Positions 6,443 through 8,357 of a DNA stretch of 8,357 nucleotides are shown here, piece after piece. The DNA comes from JBOHER01 sp050701115 (GTDB lineage: Bacteria > Actinomycetota > Actinomycetes > Mycobacteriales > Pseudonocardiaceae), in NCBI GenBank assembly GCA_050701115.1, contig JBOHER010000371.1, positions 1 to 8,357 on the forward strand, given 5' to 3'. The position numbers and the translations under genes are program-made. Every line of letters begins with the position of its first letter. Positions within the stretch are counted from its first letter, which is position 1. The notes below the pieces were generated by a model. It was not told where the DNA came from and searched no databases. It worked only from the letters and a program-made list of their open reading frames with translations.

Positions 6443-7263
6443 CACACCGCCAGCCGCTGGTAGAAGTAGCGCCTGGCCAGGTACCACCCGACGGCGAACA
6501 GGGCGACCAAGAAGCCCAGATGTCCTAACGCAGGCAGCACGTCGAGCCCGCCAAGCGTCACGCCGCGGGCAAGCTCGTTGCCGTGCCACAACGGCGAGAT
6601 CCACGCCAGCGGGCGCAGCGCGAGCGGAATCTGCTCGATCGGGAAGAACGTTCCGGCGAACAGCGTCATCGGCATCACCACGAACCGGAACATCGTCACG
6701 AACCGGCTGCCCTCGTCGTCGGTGACCGCGGCCAGCGCCATCACCGGAACCGCGCAGGCCATCCCGGTGAGGACCGCCACCGCGATCACTAGCAGTGCCC
6801 CGGCGTTGAGCCAGGCACTGAAGGCCAGCGCGACCAGCACGTAGGCCACCCCGGACAGCAGGAGTCGCAGCGCGATCCACAGCACCTGCCCACCGAGCAG
6901 CTGACCTGGCGTGATCGGCGTTGCCGTCACGGCGAGGTAGTCCTTCTGCCATTTGAAGCCGGAGAGCACCGGAAAGCTGGCCTCGCCGAAGGCGCTCTGC
7001 ACCGCCCCCGCGACCAACAGGGCCGGCGCGACGTAGTGCAGATAGGAATAGCCGCCGGTAGCATCGCCGGCCTGGACCTGGGACCCGAAGCCGAGACCCA
7101 TGGCGGCGAGGAAGAGCAGCGGCTGCAGGCCCGACGAGTAGAGGTTGGACGTCCAGTATCTGCGGTACCAGGCCCAATGCCCCTCCACCCGTAGCCAGGC
7201 GGCCCGCCACGAGCCGACCACCCTGCCGGTGGAACGCACCTGATCGACGATCGTTCCGGACAC
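6442..7263 (-). CDS. ABC-2 type transporter permease, NodJ/DrrB-like (first permease)
   Basis: This is a 273-residue integral membrane subunit related to the following permease. Hydrophobic segments lie near 46-62, 76-92, 122-150, 154-180, 190-208 and 244-264. The ABC-2/NodJ signature is at 201-234: LFAGTFFPIEQIP followed by SPLWHGNELARG. The start is GTG at 7261-7263, three bases after the ATPase stop. Its SD (GGTGGAG, 7270-7276) lies inside the end of the ATPase gene, 6 nt upstream. This spacing and the one-base overlap with the next gene point to one operon with coupled translation. The two permeases are diverged paralogues, so the exporter is likely a heterodimeric channel driven by one ATPase. 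Proteins of this type export drugs, lipids, oligosaccharides or pigments, and the sequence does not tell which. Confidence 0.92.
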   Translation of the reverse strand: MSGTIVDQVRSTGRVVGSWRAAWLRVEGHWAWYRRYWTSNLYSSGLQPLLFLAAMGLGFGSQVQAGDATGGYSYLHYVAPALLVAGAVQSAFGEASFPVLSGFKWQKDYLAVTATPITPGQLLGGQVLWIALRLLLSGVAYVLVALAFSAWLNAGALLVIAVAVLTGMACAVPVMALAAVTDDEGSRFVTMFRFVVMPMTLFAGTFFPIEQIPLALRPLAWISPLWHGNELARGVTLGGLDVLPALGHLGFLVALFAVGWYLARRYFYQRLAV

Positions 7264-7266
7264 CGG

Positions 7267-8223
7267 TCACTCCACCAAGGTGCGACCGGTCAACCGCAGG
7301 AAGACGTCTTCGAGGGTGCTGCGCCGCACCAGGCTCGAGACCGGCCGCACTCCCCTGGCGTGGCTCTGCTCCATGGCCGCCTCGCCCTGGTCGGTGTAGA
7401 GCAGCAGGCGGTCGGGTAGCACCTCGATGCGCTCGGCTAGACCCTGCACGTCCGGCACGGAGCGGGCCTGCTCACCGGGAGGGAAGCGCAACTCGAGCAC
7501 CTCACGGGTGGAGTAGCGGGCGATCAACGCCGACGGGGAGCCCTCGGCGACGATCTTCCCCCCATCCATGATCACCAACCGGTCGCACAACTGCTCTGCC
7601 TCGTCCATGTAGTGCGTGGTGATGATCAGCGTGACGCCGCGCTGTTTGAGCCGGAACAGCCTGTCCCACAGCAGGTGTCGCGCCTGCGGATCGAGCCCGG
7701 TGGTGGGCTCGTCGAGCAGGAGCAGTTCCGGATCATTGACCATCGAGCGCGCGATGGTCAGCCTGCGTTTCATTCCGCCGGAGAGCGGCTCGACCTGATC
7801 ACCGGCGCGTTCGGACAGCTGAGCGAACTCCATCAGCTCGGTCGCCTTGCGCCGGACGTGTTCGCGGGAGAGCCCGAAATACCGCCCGTAGACCTGCAGG
7901 TTCTGCCGCACTGTGAGCTCCGCGTCCAGGTTGTCCTGCTGCGGCACCACGCCAAGGCGCGCGCGGATCTGGGGACCGTGCACATCCGGGTCCATGCCAA
8001 GCACCCGCAGGTCGCCCTCGGAGCGCGGGGACACCGCGGCGATCATCCGCATCGTGGAGGACTTGCCTGCACCGTTGGGGCCGAGGAACCCGAACGCCTC
8101 ACCCTGGCGCACGTCGACGTCGATACCCTGCACAGCCTCGAAGTCGCCGAAGCGCTTCACCAACGCCTTGGCCGACACCAGAGGTTCGTCGGCTCGCTCA
8201 AGGTTCTCCCCAGCTGCCACCAT
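7267..8223 (-). CDS. ABC transporter ATP-binding protein, DrrA/NodI-like
   Basis: This cytoplasmic ATPase powers the two permeases encoded next to it. In the 318-residue form, Walker A is GPNGAGKSS (48-56) and the Q-loop is in VVPQQ (about 92-96). The ABC signature is LSGGMKRR (147-154), and Walker B is LLLLDEP with D171 and E172. The D-loop follows at GLD (176-178), and the switch His is H204 in TTHYMDEAE. All are intact. The C-terminus has the DrrA-family extension ending in TLEDVFLRLTGR. I chose ATG 8223 because GGTGGAGG lies just upstream. GTG 8220 has better SD spacing (4 nt), and ATG 8238 would add five residues but has no properly spaced SD. The gene is first in the operon, and its RBS lies in a perfect inverted repeat. 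It is likely a multidrug or natural-product exporter; the substrate is unknown. Confidence 0.95.
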   Translation of the reverse strand: MVAAGENLERADEPLVSAKALVKRFGDFEAVQGIDVDVRQGEAFGFLGPNGAGKSSTMRMIAAVSPRSEGDLRVLGMDPDVHGPQIRARLGVVPQQDNLDAELTVRQNLQVYGRYFGLSREHVRRKATELMEFAQLSERAGDQVEPLSGGMKRRLTIARSMVNDPELLLLDEPTTGLDPQARHLLWDRLFRLKQRGVTLIITTHYMDEAEQLCDRLVIMDGGKIVAEGSPSALIARYSTREVLELRFPPGEQARSVPDVQGLAERIEVLPDRLLLYTDQGEAAMEQSHARGVRPVSSLVRRSTLEDVFLRLTGRTLVE

Positions 8224-8224
8224 G

Positions 8225-8256
8225 CCTCCACCCTGCATCCTCGACGTCGGTGGAGG
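8225..8256 (-). promoter_or_regulatory. Inverted repeat covering the ATPase ribosome-binding site
   Basis: On the minus strand, CCTCCACC (8249-8256) and GGTGGAGG (8225-8232) are perfect complements separated by 16 nt. The 3' arm is the Shine-Dalgarno sequence of the ATPase start at 8223 or 8220, and the loop holds the alternative ATG at 8238. Folded in RNA, it would hide the RBS. As DNA it could be a repressor operator downstream of the promoter. Confidence 0.55.
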
Positions 8257-8357
8257 TCAATACGCGAACCGGCCACCTGATCGCACTCTAGACGCGGGGT
8301 ACGACACAACCCGAATGGTTTTCCGCTCAGCGAACGGTGTGCACGCCGAGCTGAAGG
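8257..8357. other. Right-edge sequence upstream of the ABC operon
   Basis: This holds the probable operon promoter. Beyond about 8315 an ATG on the plus strand (8315-8317) opens a frame to the window edge. On the minus strand a frame ends in TGA at 8327-8329. Neither has an SD or enough sequence to support a gene. Confidence 0.3.
8285..8290 (-). promoter_or_regulatory. Candidate -10 box for the ABC operon
   Basis: On the minus strand TAGAGT fits the TAnnnT -10 pattern and would start transcription near 8277-8279, about 55 nt ahead of the ATPase start. No convincing -35 lies at 17-18 nt; TTGTGT is present but only 13 nt away. Confidence 0.3.

Noticed and set aside
6443..7270. Upstream extension of the second permease frame to a GTG at 7270 (555 codons)
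   Set aside because: It is out of frame with the real first permease, whose membrane segments and signature are clear; the ATG at 6440-6442 fits the family N-terminus and overlaps the previous stop.
8315..8357. Start of a plus-strand gene at the right edge
   Set aside because: Only 14 codons are visible, there is no SD, and a competing minus-strand frame ends at 8327; no support for either.

Overview
The window is strongly GC-rich, with actinobacterial gene content and codon use. The best guess is a Pseudonocardiales-like actinomycete (Amycolatopsis/Saccharomonospora type). This rests on the sequence style of L27, L21 and RNase E, on GTG starts, and on TAnnnT-type -10 boxes; no species-level call is possible.

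Left part (about 1-3628, all minus strand): rne encodes a 934-residue RNase E/G and is followed by rplU (L21) and rpmA (L27). obg/cgtA normally follows rpmA but would lie beyond the left edge. rplU-rpmA has its own plausible sigma-A promoter in the 158-bp gap behind rne, with a GC-rich hairpin near the predicted transcript 5' end. The RNase E has an IF2_N-like N-terminal domain, a long disordered region of alternating acidic and Arg-rich blocks, a complete catalytic core, and an Arg/Pro-rich C-terminal tail.

Middle (3629-5755): a 486-bp divergent intergenic region separates rne from a plus-strand secreted subtilisin-family (S8) protease. The protease has a signal peptide, an I9-like propeptide and a full Asp-His-Asn-Ser set. 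It may be translated from a leaderless mRNA. Its natural stop appears to have been lost at a five-C run, so the last 50 or so codons run antisense through the neighbouring permease gene.

Right part (5603-8223, minus strand): a tightly coupled three-gene ABC exporter operon of the NodI/NodJ-DrrABC type, with one ATPase and two related ABC-2 permeases. A perfect 8-bp inverted repeat covers the ATPase ribosome-binding site and could control translation initiation.

I see no CRISPR array, tRNA, rRNA, insertion sequence or phage gene. I found no clear new multi-gene system. The most unusual observations are the protease/permease overlap with its homopolymer, the possible RBS-sequestering hairpin ahead of the ABC operon, and the structured leaders of rplU and rne.
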